Shown piece after piece: positions 23,601 through 29,753 of a stretch of DNA of 64,000 nucleotides; the stretch's first letter is position 1; each line of letters begins with the position of its first letter. Made by a program: the position numbers and the translations under genes. Under the pieces are notes generated by a model, which saw nothing but the letters and a program-made list of their open reading frames with translations, ran no database searches and had not been told where the DNA came from. The stretch lies in assembly GCA_013076295.1 (NCBI GenBank), contig RQOL01000810.1, positions 186,001-250,000 of the forward strand, read 5' to 3'. The DNA is from Sanderia malayensis (taxonomy: Eukaryota > Cnidaria > Scyphozoa > Semaeostomeae > Pelagiidae).

Positions 23601-26600
23601 TATATTCTCATTTTGACTCTCTCACTCCCCTTAAATTTAAACGTAATCTCATCTCCGTTTTGTTGATGCGAGCCTATAGGATTTGTTCCTCTTATTCTAC
23701 ATTTCATATCGAAGTTACCCGTATTAAACGTTTTCTTAGTCTTAATGGTTATCCTCTACAACTTATTGATTATACTATCCGTATTTTTCTTAATAAATTA
23801 TATCAGCCACCTATTTGTAGAGATACTGTTCCACATAAGAAAATTTTGGTTTGTCTCCCGTTTTTAGGATTTCATTCTCTTCAAATACGTAAAAATCTTA
23901 ATAAGATCTTTTCTGCAGCCTATCCGTATATTAAACTTCATTTCGTTTTTTCCTCCTCCAAGCGTATCTCGTCTTTCTTTCCTTTTAAAGACCGTTTTCC
24001 TGTTTCCATTTGTTCTCAGGTTGTTTATCAATTTAAGTGCACAGGTTGTAATGCCTGTTACTATGGGAAGACCTCCCGCCATTTAGCTACCCGCAGCCGA
24101 GAACATCTGGGAATAGGAAAAACAGGCCAACCTGTTAAGTCTTCCTCTTCGGCCATACTGGATCACCTCATTGCCTCTGGGCATGAGGCCACTCCTGACA
24201 ACTTTTCTATTTTAAAGAAAGCATCCAATGAATTTGATCTCCTTTTGTTTGAAAGCCTTCTCATCCTACGTGACCACCCCTCCCTTAACAATCAAATGTC
24301 TAGCATTCCCCTGCAGCTATTTTAATTAACTTATTGTCGTTTTCTTTGTTTTCTTTGTTTTTCTAATTGCATTTTAACTTGTATGTTGCCTCTCAACTTT
24401 TTCATGATTGTATTCCTTTCTCTTAGTTATGCCTTTGTTTGCTAATATATAAATATTGCATTTACTTTACTTCTTATCATCTGAGGATGCTGACAGTTAC
24501 TCAGCGAAACGTCATGTAATTTTACGTGTTTTGAATTTGTCTCTGGTTTTTCTCATGTCTGTTCTCGTCGTCGTATACATTTTGAAATTTCTGCATGCAA
24601 TTCGTTTTCCGCCTGGTATTTCTACATGGTGGACCAAGTTGGTATTTGGGCAAGGTCAACTCTATTACCATAAATCCTTGAATAAGCCCCCATCTTCGAA
24701 TAACCCCTCCCCTCAAATAAGCCCCCATCCTGATAATCATTTGCAAGGCTATTGAGCTCAAGATTCCAGACATTGAAGTTGTTTAGTAAACGTATTGCAA
24801 ATAGCAGCAAGTGTAAACCAATAACTTTATTTATTGGCCGCATCGTATAGTTTAAATTTTGCTTAATATTGGACAATAATGAGGCTAAAATTTTGTTTTT
24901 GCAAATAAGCCCCCAGGGGCTTATTCGAGGATTTACGGTATCATGTTGGTGGTGTCCTCCTCTCCTTGCCCCACAAGATTTTGAATATGAAAGTTCTTAA
25001 TTATTGTGATGATAAAATCATGAAACAATTTTGTCATGGTCTTTGCAAATAATAACAGTTAGCAAGGTCAATTATTTCCCACTTATTATCTTCTTTAATG
25101 ACTTTGTTCATGAATACTGATGCAAAGAAGCATACAAGTCTGATTATTTTTCACTGAAAAATTTTCATGCAAAGAGAACACCATCAGAATGGTTGCAGTA
25201 CAGCAGCTATTGGACAGATTATTAAGAAATTCTATAATTTACACAATGCAGCCTGTATTCAATTATTAAAATATGTGAATATTTCATCTATAGCCACTGC
25301 ATATCCTTTATTAAAAGTTTGGACAGATTTCAGCTTATCAAAAGCGGTGTACCCTTTTGACTTACTATGCCGATACGCGTTAATTTTATGAAAAGGGTAT
25401 GTATGGTCATTCTACTTCTACAGCAGCCTTTATTTGCAAAAAAGGCAGGGATGCCAAAGTTAAGCTACTTTATTATAATTGAAACATTTTTGTTTGTATA
25501 TATGCACTTTAATAGTTACCCGATTTTGCAACAAGTATATCTCCATTTGCTTGATAGTTGAGGCGAGAGTGCATGGCCTAGGCCCGCAAAATGTCAGTCT
25601 TCGAGCGCAGCGTATTCATGTTGTATAGTTCCGAAATTATCTTTAACTGGTCAATAATGGCTTAGTAATAATCTTCCACGTCTTCGGCCAATAATTTTTA
25701 AAATTGATCAATTTTTAATGAAATAATTAAAGGATATATATCGCGGGTAGTACCAGGCACCACTGTGAGAAGAATCGCACTTTTCATTTCTTACTGTGTT
25801 AGCTTCGTTTCGATGTTTGGATCTCGTTTTCAAAAACGAATGGGAAAATGGTCTATTGCATTTTTATCTCACTCCTGTATTTTAGCCTCGTTGAGCTATT
25901 AAGGCAAGATTTGTACTTCCATCACCTTTCCTGGAATTAATTAATTACCCAATTTCGGAAATAAGAACTTTAAGAAAGGGAATACAAAAAGCTGTTCGTA
26001 AGGTTCCACGTTAGCTTTTTATCGAGTTGATGGAGCGGACTTGGCATGTAATCTTTAGACTTCTTTATAACGACTTCTTTTGTAAAATACAAGGGACCAA
26101 ACCAACCCTGAAAATTTCAAATTTCGGTTAAACTCACATATCTGGATGCATAAGAGGAGATATAATGTTTCGGAGAGTTGGAACACACTAAAGCATAACT
26201 CTTCGAAAATAACATGTGCCGTGTTATTTATTGGTCAAACAGAGCAATGTTAGTAACGAAAGAAATTAGAAAATCAAATGTTTTGATAGTTTGGGGAGAT
26301 AAAATGACAGTGTGTGTTGTTCAATGAAGCGAGAGCTGACCTAGACTTGTTACAGTCAGTGAATGGCCTCTATTCAGATTGCTAGATAGTAGAGGTTCTC
26401 GCACCGGGTGCATACAGGTTGCTATATGCGGTTGGAATGCCAGTACGCAATGGAAGCATGGCGTACTGGCCTTCGTTTTTTGTTGTGATATTCTCTGCTG
26501 TACGATGTGTCTTCGACCATAAGCTGTGTGCTATTGCAGAGTCCTTTTGTATTGTTGATGTTACTTAGCAAAATGATGGTAACTGCAGCCTGTAACAGAA

Positions 26601-29360
26601 TAATATTAAGAGTAAGTGAAGACAAATAGAAGTGAACTTGATGAGGCATTTCGTCTGCAGTTTGTTCATTGTGAAACTCCATGGGATATGCTGCGGCCTC
26701 TTCTGGATCATCTGTGTTGATTCTATCAATGCTGAGATATTTTTGCTGCTGTTATTGGATGTCTTTGGAGAATACGTTTTTTGGTGTGATATGAGAACTT
26801 TGTTCAAGATATCTTCAATTGACTTGACGCAAACTTGCTGTAGAAGGTTGATCTGATATTGATGATAATGATGATAACGAGGTTCTACTCCGTTCCCCAC
26901 GTGGAGAAGCCAGTCTGAGAATGCTTGGTAGGTCTCACCTTGAACAGCTTTCATGTTTGTAATGAGTCTGAATTGTTGAAAATGAGACCACAGGTTCTCG
27001 ACTTTTTGTGACTTGAGGCATTCTTGCACCACTCGTTCTCTGCCTGCTTTCTTGATGACTGGCAGTACTCGTGTGTCACCCCGAAGCAGGAGGTATTTGC
27101 CACCAAAAGGTCTGTTGATTTTAGTTAAATCTCTGAGAAGACGGTCAACTGCTTTGAATGATGTTGTTGGATAATTGTGTGACTTTTGACGTGTGTTTCA
27201 TATTGCACGATTTTATACATGGAATGGGGGTACTGACCAATATTGCCCCTGCGCAATGTTTTGTTTTGCCCTCACTTCATCATGTCCCCCGGTCTGATTT
27301 CGGCGTCTGTTATGCCGTTGACTCTGTGAATGTATTTGAAAATGTACTTGACACTTTTGACTGGGTAGTTTTGATCACTGGACCCCGCTACGACATGACC
27401 CTCAGATGCACGACCCACCACCAATGGTCATACGACCCCTGCTATAAAACTGCCCAATTTTCATTATTTTCTAATGCAGCTATTATATCAAAGCCAAAGA
27501 CACTGTTTTCAAGTATGAAACGCACTTTGTGAGCATATGAAAAGAAAGAAAGAAATGCTTTTCAAGTAATGAATTTTTTTTAGAAAGAATGCATTGTCGC
27601 TACAAATCCACAACTATATTAAGGGTTTTTTTGTCACCCTCCTCCTCCTGGAGGGGAGGGTGACGAATAAATGGAATGGAATTAATGCGAATGTAGCCCG
27701 TCTTTTGTACAATGGGTATCCATTGACATTGAATTCTGCTTCAAAGTCGTTTGGGAAAGTTTTTGGCACTTGCGATCTTGCTTGCAAAAGCATGAGGGGT
27801 TGAGAATTCCACACGGGCCTTGCATCATGTGTTTCTTGAAGATGCTGTGTTTATGGATTTGGTTGTTTTCAGCTGGTGTGTCTCTGCTGATATGATGCGG
27901 TTGACATCCTCTGGTGTCGAAGCTACAGGGGATACCACACTCGTCGGGCCGTCTTATAGTAGTGCTGATTTGTATCAGTTAAGATGCAATAATTTGATTT
28001 GATAAGCGAAATGATTTTGTCGCGTGTTGTACATTTGTTATGATTAACACAATATTTTAATTTTGTATTTCCTGTTGTATCATTGGTTTATCATTAAGTT
28101 TTTGTTTTCAGATTCCAAACTGATGACAATCTTGTATGCGCCGTGCAACAAGATTGAAGCAATGAAAATAAAAGAAAAATTCGAAGCCGAAATTGGTTGT
28201 CCCGTGGTTTTTAATGTTGAGTTGAAAAAGTATCGACCTGAAATTTTTTTAATTTTAATGACTGATGATTACGAACAATCTGAAAAATGCGAAGAGATGA
28301 TCAATTTTAGAAGGGTAAAGCTGTCACTTTCTTATTACTGTATGTTTGATTGTAAATTTAAATTCTTTTTGTTACTCTCATGTGTTTACTTTGTTTACTC
28401 AGTTTGTTGCTTTAGTATGTTGATATACTTTATTATGTTGTTTTCTTTTGTTGTCTTTTCAGTCTGGCTGGCATCCAAAGATTATAGCAGTGAAGCTGGA
28501 TAATGACTTCCAGCCGGGCGACGAATTGAATGACATAGTAAGAGAGAGTACGTGTATATGCTGGACTGACGAAACAAATTTCGACACGAACTTCGCAAAG
28601 GTGAAGGAAGAGATCAACGCTAGATTTGGTAAATCTTTTGTTCTGTTATAGTGAATCTTATTTTAAACGTATGCCTGTCAAAAATTTTGCATCAGTATTA
28701 TAAATGTTGGAAAAGGAATTTTTCTAATTCATGGAACTTTTCTGATTTATTTTGTTTTTGGCATGTTTCAACTGCTGGTTGATGGTGGAGGAACAATTTT
28801 AATTGCCAGAAACTATTGCACTGTTACTTTAACTATTACTTTAAGCACTTCCTCACAATCTTTACATTTTGGTTATTTATGTACATTTTACTAGGGGCCT
28901 CATTACACGAGGAGGGCTGGCCCTTCTTCCCGAGATAGATAATTTTCTCCGAGATCTGGGTGTCAATAAGAAACATATTAAAATTTGTGATTGCGATTAC
29001 ATGTAGATAGGACCAATCCTAGTAGCCGAGATCCCGCCTGCTCGAAAGAGGTTTGTCCCTCTTAGCAGGGCTAGAAACGCTATTTTTTCGTCATGTAATT
29101 GATTTGATAGGGCTGGAAAGAGGGCTGGTTTTCCTGATGCATATATGCGCATGTTTGATATGAATTACTGCGCAGGTATGACACACCGAGAGCAAGATCA
29201 AATTTCTTCATGTGATTGCAAACAAAAATCCTTCTCGGGTACCACGGCCAGCCCTCTTCACAGGGCCAGCCCTCCTCATGTAATAAGGCCCCAATTTTCT
29301 GAAATGAAAGAAGTAACTTTTAACATCTGAATGTTTTCTTTTTTAGCAAAACGGCAATAG
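5569..29360 (+). CDS. Locus A: HEPN-NACHT-LRRlike-TIRlike NLR-type receptor (multi-exon span)
   Basis: Proposed exons: 5,569-5,637; 6,219-6,281; 6,456-6,506; 9,459-10,073; 10,704-~10,809; 12,736-12,831; 12,873-12,935; 13,530-13,592; 15,713-17,121; 17,220-~17,342; 18,128-18,841; 20,633-20,666; 21,006-21,217; 21,333-21,495; 28,112-28,314; 28,463-28,628; 29,347-29,360. Junction phases agree except after the exon at 10,704, and the donor of the 17,220 exon is ambiguous. The product would be about 1,380 residues: a short helical N-terminus, DZIP3-like HEPN, helical linkers, NACHT ATPase, a degenerate leucine-rich-like part and two TIR-like domains. NACHT proteins of this kind are cytosolic STAND switches that oligomerise on ligand binding. 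No start codon was identified upstream of 5,569, and a missing exon or a start at the ATG in the 6,219 exon are options. The gene model is inference from splice signals, phase and comparison with locus B. Confidence 0.6.
6219..6281 (+). CDS. Locus A short exon (21 codons, phase 1-1)
   Basis: Acceptor TTCATTAG and donor GTAAAT flank 63 nt reading EAMEDIQKDKKKQDETADGV and so on, a Lys/Asp/Glu-rich helical peptide. Its only ATG (6,223) is in frame and is a candidate start codon if no upstream coding exon exists. Confidence 0.5.
6456..6506 (+). CDS. Locus A short exon (17 codons, phase 1-1)
   Basis: The polypyrimidine-rich acceptor TTATTTTTAG and donor GTAGGC flank 51 nt reading NLLGGNERVSQDHKSVR. 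Length and phase match the neighbouring 63- and 69-nt exons. No domain is recognised. Confidence 0.45.
7446..8720. mobile_element. 1.27-kb piggyBac-like MITE with TTAA target sites
   Basis: The left tip AGTGCTAATGCAACGAA (7,446) and right tip TTCGTTGCATTAGCACT (ending 8,720) are exact inverted repeats, and each is flanked by TTAA (7,442-7,445 and 8,721-8,724). TTAA duplication is the hallmark of piggyBac-type insertion. No transposase is visible. Diverged relatives lie beside it: AGTGCTGATGCAATGAA near 6,929 and TTCGTTGCACTGGCACTTT near 8,834. Its sub-blocks also resemble 6,925-7,270, suggesting nested or tandem copies. It lies in the intron before the HEPN exon. Confidence 0.75.
8960..9050. 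repeat. Short palindromic element, GTTACACGATCGTT arms
   Basis: TTACACGATCGTT at about 8,970 is mirrored by AACGATCGTGTAA ending near 9,047, and an inner pair TATTGGAC / GTCCAATA surrounds the centre. It looks like a small hairpin MITE. Family not known. Confidence 0.5.
9459..10073 (+). CDS. Locus A HEPN exon (DZIP3-like HEPN domain)
   Basis: The 615-nt exon (205 codons, phase 1-1) is flanked by an acceptor at 9,458 after a T-rich tract and donor GTATGT at 10,074. The frame is also open upstream to an ATG at 9,386, which the phase argues against. The sequence has the layout of the HEPN domain found in DZIP3 and in many invertebrate NACHT proteins: an early helix ending in a W.i.fPn.kW segment, an LR.GD...WDpTtL.W.LLYS middle, and a late helix with EIRNTFFAHA. 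The motif R-x5-H (RNTFFAH, 9,806-9,826) is the HEPN Arg/His pair that in active members forms the RNase site. The last 40 residues are coiled-coil-like. Related HEPN-NACHT proteins are proposed to act in innate sensing. RNA cleavage here is unproven. Confidence 0.7.
10704..10809 (+). CDS. Locus A linker exon with uncertain donor
   Basis: Acceptor AAATACAG leads into a phase-1 frame reading DMLTNFEKNKAFKICEGPSF and so on, then a KELDARFENKTSVDN segment. The only reasonable donor (G|GTTAAT at 10,810) gives phase 2, which does not fit the next exon (phase 1). Either an unseen exon lies between, such as the open helical stretch around 10,903-10,975 (QSRSLEELRDLWREMNLVLV), or this part of the gene is damaged by the RecQ-bearing insertion that follows. 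Confidence 0.4.
11252..12020. mobile_element. Inverted hairpin pair enclosing a RecQ fragment
   Basis: About 63 bp at 11,258-11,320 is repeated in inverted orientation with near identity at 11,958-12,020. Each arm is itself a hairpin, ACAAGTCTCTCTCGCTG facing CAGCGAGAGAGACTTGT around a GGAAGAAGGGAA spacer. The two hairpins bracket a fragment of a helicase gene. The arrangement suggests a foldback or MITE pair that carries captured host DNA, though two independent insertions of the same MITE are possible. Confidence 0.6.
11490..11945 (+). pseudogene. RecQ-family DNA helicase N-terminal fragment
   Basis: The frame starts at an ATG (MADTSFDEIIENAASVLGC...) and contains LRDFQRSAAAGILKGHDVLV (Q-motif/motif 0 region), QPTGSGKSLTFQLLP (Walker A, motif I) and LVISPLVSLIRDQVTKLRAMGI (motif Ia), the standard opening of RecQ helicases, which are ATP-dependent 3'-5' DNA unwinding enzymes. 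After about residue 105 the similarity decays, and motifs II-VI and the RQC region are absent. At 151 residues it is far too short to work as a helicase. It lies inside an intron of locus A between two inverted hairpins and is best read as a captured gene fragment. Confidence 0.8.
12736..12831 (+). CDS. Locus A linker exon (32 codons, phase 1-1)
   Basis: The strong acceptor TTTATTTTAG and donor GTACAA bound 96 nt. It reads ETIPTKQFVAISKSLGARHG, then TFIRGPRGLTLT. Other frames are closed. The phase is the same as the following two exons. No domain recognised. Confidence 0.5.
12873..12935 (+). CDS. Locus A 21-codon linker exon (phase 1-1)
   Basis: 63 nt between acceptor TTTGCTAG and donor GTTAGT, reading ENSKDVNNMKITHAELSRSL and K. 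It has the same length and phase as the exons at 6,219 and 13,530, pointing to a repeated exon module that lengthens a helical linker before NACHT. Confidence 0.5.
13530..13592 (+). CDS. Locus A 21-codon linker exon (phase 1-1)
   Basis: 63 nt between acceptor ATATACTAG and donor GTTAGT, reading ETSENVKKLMKRSDEPRGVL and Q. It resembles the 12,873 exon in opening (E.S..V) and length. It is part of the modular linker between HEPN and NACHT. Confidence 0.5.
13805..15025. mobile_element. 1.2-kb MITE with about 185-bp terminal inverted repeats
   Basis: The left arm (13,805 to about 13,990) and right arm (about 14,835-15,025) are inverted copies. They share AGACAGG at the tips, CAATCAAACTGGCAAAGTGG, CTAGCCTCAAATTTTATTTC, GACCGGAAGTCTA and CGAGAAAATGCGGTTTG. 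The tips read TAGACAGG...CCTGTCTA, consistent with a TA target. The core contains several GAGCCA/TGGCTC inverted words (14,040-14,225). No transposase. It sits in the intron before the NACHT exon. Confidence 0.7.
15713..17121 (+). CDS. Locus A NACHT ATPase exon
   Basis: 1,409 nt, phase 1 in and phase 0 out. Acceptor CTTTTGCTAG; donor after AAG|GTTGGT. The NACHT domain has Walker A GVAGIGKS (16,018-16,041), Walker B LFLIDGLDEL (about 16,243-16,272, with the two acidic residues expected of NACHT) and a sensor-1-like ARFIILGRP (about 16,321-16,347). A helical and winged-helix-like part follows, ending in FMFKHLTVMEFFTAIYVYF, which matches the F.F.H.t.qEf.aA pattern after NACHT in NLRs. STAND NTPases use this module to switch from an ADP-bound monomer to an oligomer. 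Just before NACHT is an in-frame 12-nt repeat (15,820-15,864) encoding AVNLAVNPAVNLAVN. Locus B carries the same core (55,303-55,704), about two-thirds identical in the matching stretch by eye. Confidence 0.85.
17220..17342 (+). CDS. Locus A post-NACHT exon (3' end uncertain)
   Basis: Acceptor TATCATTAG joins in phase 0 to the NACHT exon and reads SETNYIHEMMSCKDAQKLIR, then GISDKVDEIQDEDRVKN. Three phase-0 donors are possible (after 17,294, 17,339 or 17,342), and none is strong. The peptide is helical, in line with the region linking NACHT to leucine-rich repeats in NLRs. No counterpart was found in locus B. Confidence 0.45.
17651..18001. mobile_element. MITE with TTTAAAGCCCYGTTTACA ends
   Basis: Left TTTAAAGCCCTGTTTACA (17,650) is mirrored by TGTAAACGGGGCTTTAAA ending at about 18,001. 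350 bp, non-coding. It contains a short tandem copy of AATGCCTTTAAGGACTCCAC. It lies in an intron of locus A. Confidence 0.65.
18128..18841 (+). CDS. Locus A degenerate leucine-rich-like exon
   Basis: 714 nt (238 codons), phase 0-0, from acceptor CTCGACAG to donor GTAAGA. It starts PGYHSELKMRFIAVCFEQTD. The first half (FLEELLD..., YLLNILSLASKNGLE...) is alpha-helical. The second half has leucine-spaced segments (KLKLVNLNLSNMEV, LFRLAENVNLDHVRI, LMKLIEMRPQRLKAMALRNCLL) resembling worn leucine-rich repeats, the usual ligand-sensing part of NLRs. The same stretch survives in locus B (about 56,150-56,390: KLKWLQILNMNI, ANLIGLAGFVRL, MKKLIEM), which supports it as real coding sequence. Repeat consensus is weak, so LRR is a suggestion. 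Confidence 0.6.
18850..19440. other. Intron sequence, nothing recognised
   Basis: Intronic AT-rich DNA of locus A with no repeat ends or coding signal seen. Confidence 0.4.
19444..19886. mobile_element. MITE with AGGCTGCGTTTACAC ends
   Basis: AGGCTGCGTTTACAC at 19,444 is mirrored by GTGTAAACGCAGCCT ending at 19,886. The 440-bp body is filled with GGAACCGTTCC palindromic words and internal copies of the terminal sequence (19,511, 19,691, 19,812), implying strong self-folding. It is non-coding and lies in the intron between the LRR-like and TIR-like exons. Terminal words of this kind are widespread in animal MITEs. Confidence 0.75.
20633..20666 (+). CDS. Locus A micro-exon before the TIR-like domain
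   Basis: 34 nt, phase 0 in and phase 1 out, donor GTAAGT; reads MKENGVQIVQE. The counterpart in locus B (56,812-56,845) is also 34 nt and reads IKENRVEIMEH. Equal length, phase and sequence in both paralogues make this small exon credible. Confidence 0.65.
21006..21217 (+). CDS. Locus A TIR-like domain 1, first half
   Basis: 212 nt, phase 1 in and 0 out. It reads PRSIVILCEP (strand), a helix ESCDLILQLKRKLDD, then PLVVIIFIHLEISKDVRKEILFAQ. The strand-helix order, and a glutamate in KEILFA at the place where TIR domains have their conserved or catalytic Glu in helix C, suggest a diverged Toll/IL-1 receptor (TIR) fold. Locus B has an exon of identical length (57,587-57,798). TIR domains signal through contacts or cleave NAD+. 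Which, if either, applies here is unknown. The fold call is by pattern only. Confidence 0.55.
21333..21495 (+). CDS. Locus A TIR-like domain 1, second half
   Basis: 163 nt, phase 0 in and 1 out, donor GTAAGT. It starts KKEIKIVLVKLKPDFHPSPA, a strand (IKIVLVKL) followed by a loop and a short helix ending AAYLNRLTSAMM. This matches the betaD/betaE end of TIR domains. Together with the previous exon it makes a domain of about 125 residues, close to usual TIR size. The phase-1 end fits the exon at 28,112, 6.6 kb away. Confidence 0.55.
22703..22735 (-). ncRNA. Hammerhead-type ribozyme motif, inverted copy
   Basis: Minus strand reads CTGAGGA, a five-pair stem GCTGA/TCAGC around CAGTTAC, then GAAAC and GTC. 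It is identical in core to the copy at 24,481-24,513 and lies in the inverted terminal copy of the Penelope element. Confidence 0.6.
22925..24325 (+). CDS. Penelope-like reverse transcriptase + GIY-YIG endonuclease (5'-truncated)
   Basis: The single open frame of 466 codons has RT motifs SFDVSNLFTNIPL, GVAMGSPLGPTLANIFM and FYRRYVDDTF (catalytic YVDD), a long thumb/linker, then a GIY-YIG-like nuclease (CTGCNACYYGKTSRHLATRSREH with a GHEATPDNF region), the domain order of canonical Penelope elements. These proteins copy RNA into DNA and nick the target. The true N-terminus is missing: the first 17 codons are antisense of the element's own 3' end, part of the inverted repeat, so translation from 22,925 would be artificial. 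The frame has no internal stops, so the insertion is fairly young. Confidence 0.9.
   Translation: MLREGWSRRMRRLSNKRTLLRPFTTNEFSVYDSFSFTNEISSFNLSHSCIMASFDVSNLFTNIPLNETLDICTNLAFEDKDLVVFKDSSFSRNNFRKLLEFATKECHFLFNGQLFDQIDGVAMGSPLGPTLANIFMCFMESSFLNNCPSEFKPLFYRRYVDDTFCLFKSHAQIHQFHNYLNNIHPNLKFTVEVENSGSLSFLDVFVSHLDLGFETSLFRKKTFTGLYSHFDSLTPLKFKRNLISVLLMRAYRICSSYSTFHIEVTRIKRFLSLNGYPLQLIDYTIRIFLNKLYQPPICRDTVPHKKILVCLPFLGFHSLQIRKNLNKIFSAAYPYIKLHFVFSSSKRISSFFPFKDRFPVSICSQVVYQFKCTGCNACYYGKTSRHLATRSREHLGIGKTGQPVKSSSSAILDHLIASGHEATPDNFSILKKASNEFDLLLFESLLILRDHPSLNNQMSSIPLQLF
24481..24513 (+). ncRNA. Hammerhead-type ribozyme motif in Penelope 3' repeat
   Basis: Core CTGAGGA (24,481-24,487) fits CUGANGA. Stem II is GCTGA/TCAGC with a seven-base loop, then GAAAC, then GTC where cleavage would follow (24,513). 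Stem III would be minimal (AC/GU), as reported for Penelope-associated hammerheads that may act as dimers. Activity is inferred from known family members, not shown here. Confidence 0.6.
24666..24940. mobile_element. MITE with TACCRTAAATCCTYGAATAAG ends
   Basis: Left TACCATAAATCCTTGAATAAG (24,666) and right CTTATTCGAGGATTTACGGTA (ending 24,940) are inverted repeats, with C-rich AAGCCCCCATC words repeated inside the left end. 275 bp, non-coding. A half copy is at 2,174. Confidence 0.7.
25860..26420. other. Intron sequence, nothing recognised
   Basis: Between the inverted-repeat element and the Helitron fragment. No coding frame, repeat ends or splice-compatible exon seen. Confidence 0.4.
26422..27165 (-). 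pseudogene. Helitron-type Pif1 helicase fragment
   Basis: Read on the minus strand from about 27,165: FKAVDRLLRDL, PFGGKYLLLRGDTRVLPVIKKAGR (motif III-like GD.RQ.LPV region), then LWSHFQQFRLITNMKA (family L...F....L..NMR), WLLHVGNG, and after a frameshift near 26,700 AAAYPMEFHNEQ and a final LSNINNTKGLCNSTQLMV segment (family LLRNL....GLCNGTRL.V). These are the C-terminal motifs of Pif1-family helicases carried by Helitrons, which transpose by rolling-circle replication. Walker A/B and the Rep domain are absent and the frame is broken. It ends abruptly at the left border of the tandem duplication. Confidence 0.75.
28112..28314 (+). CDS. Locus A TIR-like domain 2, first half
   Basis: 203 nt, phase 1 in and 0 out, acceptor GTTTTCAG and donor GTAAAG. 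It reads SKLMTILYAPCNKIEAMKIK, then a middle strand VVFNVEL and EIFLILMTDDYEQSEKCEEMINF. The strand/helix order matches domain 1 (ILYAP against ILCEP; EEMINF against KEILFA), so it is a second copy of the same fold. The exon is intact, and its duplicate at 34,603 is also intact. Confidence 0.55.
28463..28628 (+). CDS. Locus A TIR-like domain 2, second half
   Basis: 166 nt, phase 0 in and 1 out. It opens SGWHPKIIAVKLDNDFQPGD, parallel to KIVLVKLKPDFHPSPA in domain 1, and later has STCICWTDETNFDTNFAKVK, which resembles the strand-E/helix-E end of TIR domains. Donor G|GTAAAT at 28,629. Confidence 0.55.
28894..29292. mobile_element. MITE with GGGGCCTCATTACACGAGGA ends
   Basis: GGGGCCT(C/T)ATTACA and AGGGCTGGCCCT words at 28,894 are mirrored at the right end (AGGGCCAGCCCTCCTCATGT...AAGGCCCC, ending 29,292). 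400 bp, in the last intron of locus A. A copy created by the tandem duplication is at 35,394-35,780. Confidence 0.65.
29347..29360 (+). CDS. Locus A last exon, four codons and stop
   Basis: Acceptor TTCTTTTTTAG continues in phase 1 to give A-K-R-Q-stop (TAG 29,358-29,360). The homologous exon in the tandem copy gives A-K-L-Q-stop. The following about 350 bp resembles 58,757-59,130 of locus B and is probably the 3' untranslated region. Confidence 0.55.
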
Positions 29361-29753
29361 GTTTTACAATGGCTTTAAGTCAACGACATTCATTTTCAGC
29401 AAAACACAATGGCTGATGGACAAAGTTGAATGAATTGAACGCATTTTGTAAATATAATATATTCTTTTTAATACTTTTAACGTTTTATATTTTTGTAATT
29501 GTATTTTGCTATTGAAATGTGAATATTTTTTGCTGAGTTTCAACTGGTCGTATTTGTTTGCCTTGCTTGTGCGCTGCGATTTGCTAAACTTGCGTGGGAG
29601 CATTGTTATGGAATTACCTGTGGTTGGCCAAACTGGACCCATGTATTGAGCTGCAAATGAAGACACAAGATTGAAGTTTGTTGAAGAAGATTCTTGAAGA
29701 TTTTGTGGAGAGAAGCTAAAATAAGTTGAATTATTTAATTACGTAAACAGCCT

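Larger units (their letters stand above)
22641..24573 (+). mobile_element. Penelope-like retroelement with inverted terminal copies
   Basis: 335 bp at 22,641-22,975 is an inverted copy of the 3' end at 24,241-24,573, a structure known for Penelope-like elements, whose terminal repeats may be direct or inverted. Between them lies the 3' part of one element with reverse transcriptase and GIY-YIG endonuclease in one frame. Both terminal copies carry a hammerhead-type ribozyme core. It is nested in the 4.15-kb inverted-repeat element. Confidence 0.85.
21710..25858. mobile_element. 4.15-kb element with 570-bp terminal inverted repeats
   Basis: 21,710-22,282 and 25,292-25,858 are inverted copies, nearly identical. 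Landmarks are CAATAGACCATTTTCCC at the tips, TCGCGGGTAGTAC in mirror form, GCGGGCCTAGGCCAT and GGATATGCAGTGGCTATAG at the inner edges. The two arms encode the same mirrored 64-residue open frame, which explains paired short ORFs on opposite strands. The interior is occupied by a Penelope-like element and a MITE. No transposase recognised. No clear target duplication at the tips. It lies in the intron between the two TIR-like domains of locus A. Confidence 0.75.

Noticed and set aside
27158..27532. 124-codon plus-strand frame repeated at 33,670-34,023
   Set aside because: It is open in both copies but the copies are only a few percent apart, so conservation says little. It has no domain signature, sits in an intron, and crosses no good splice sites.
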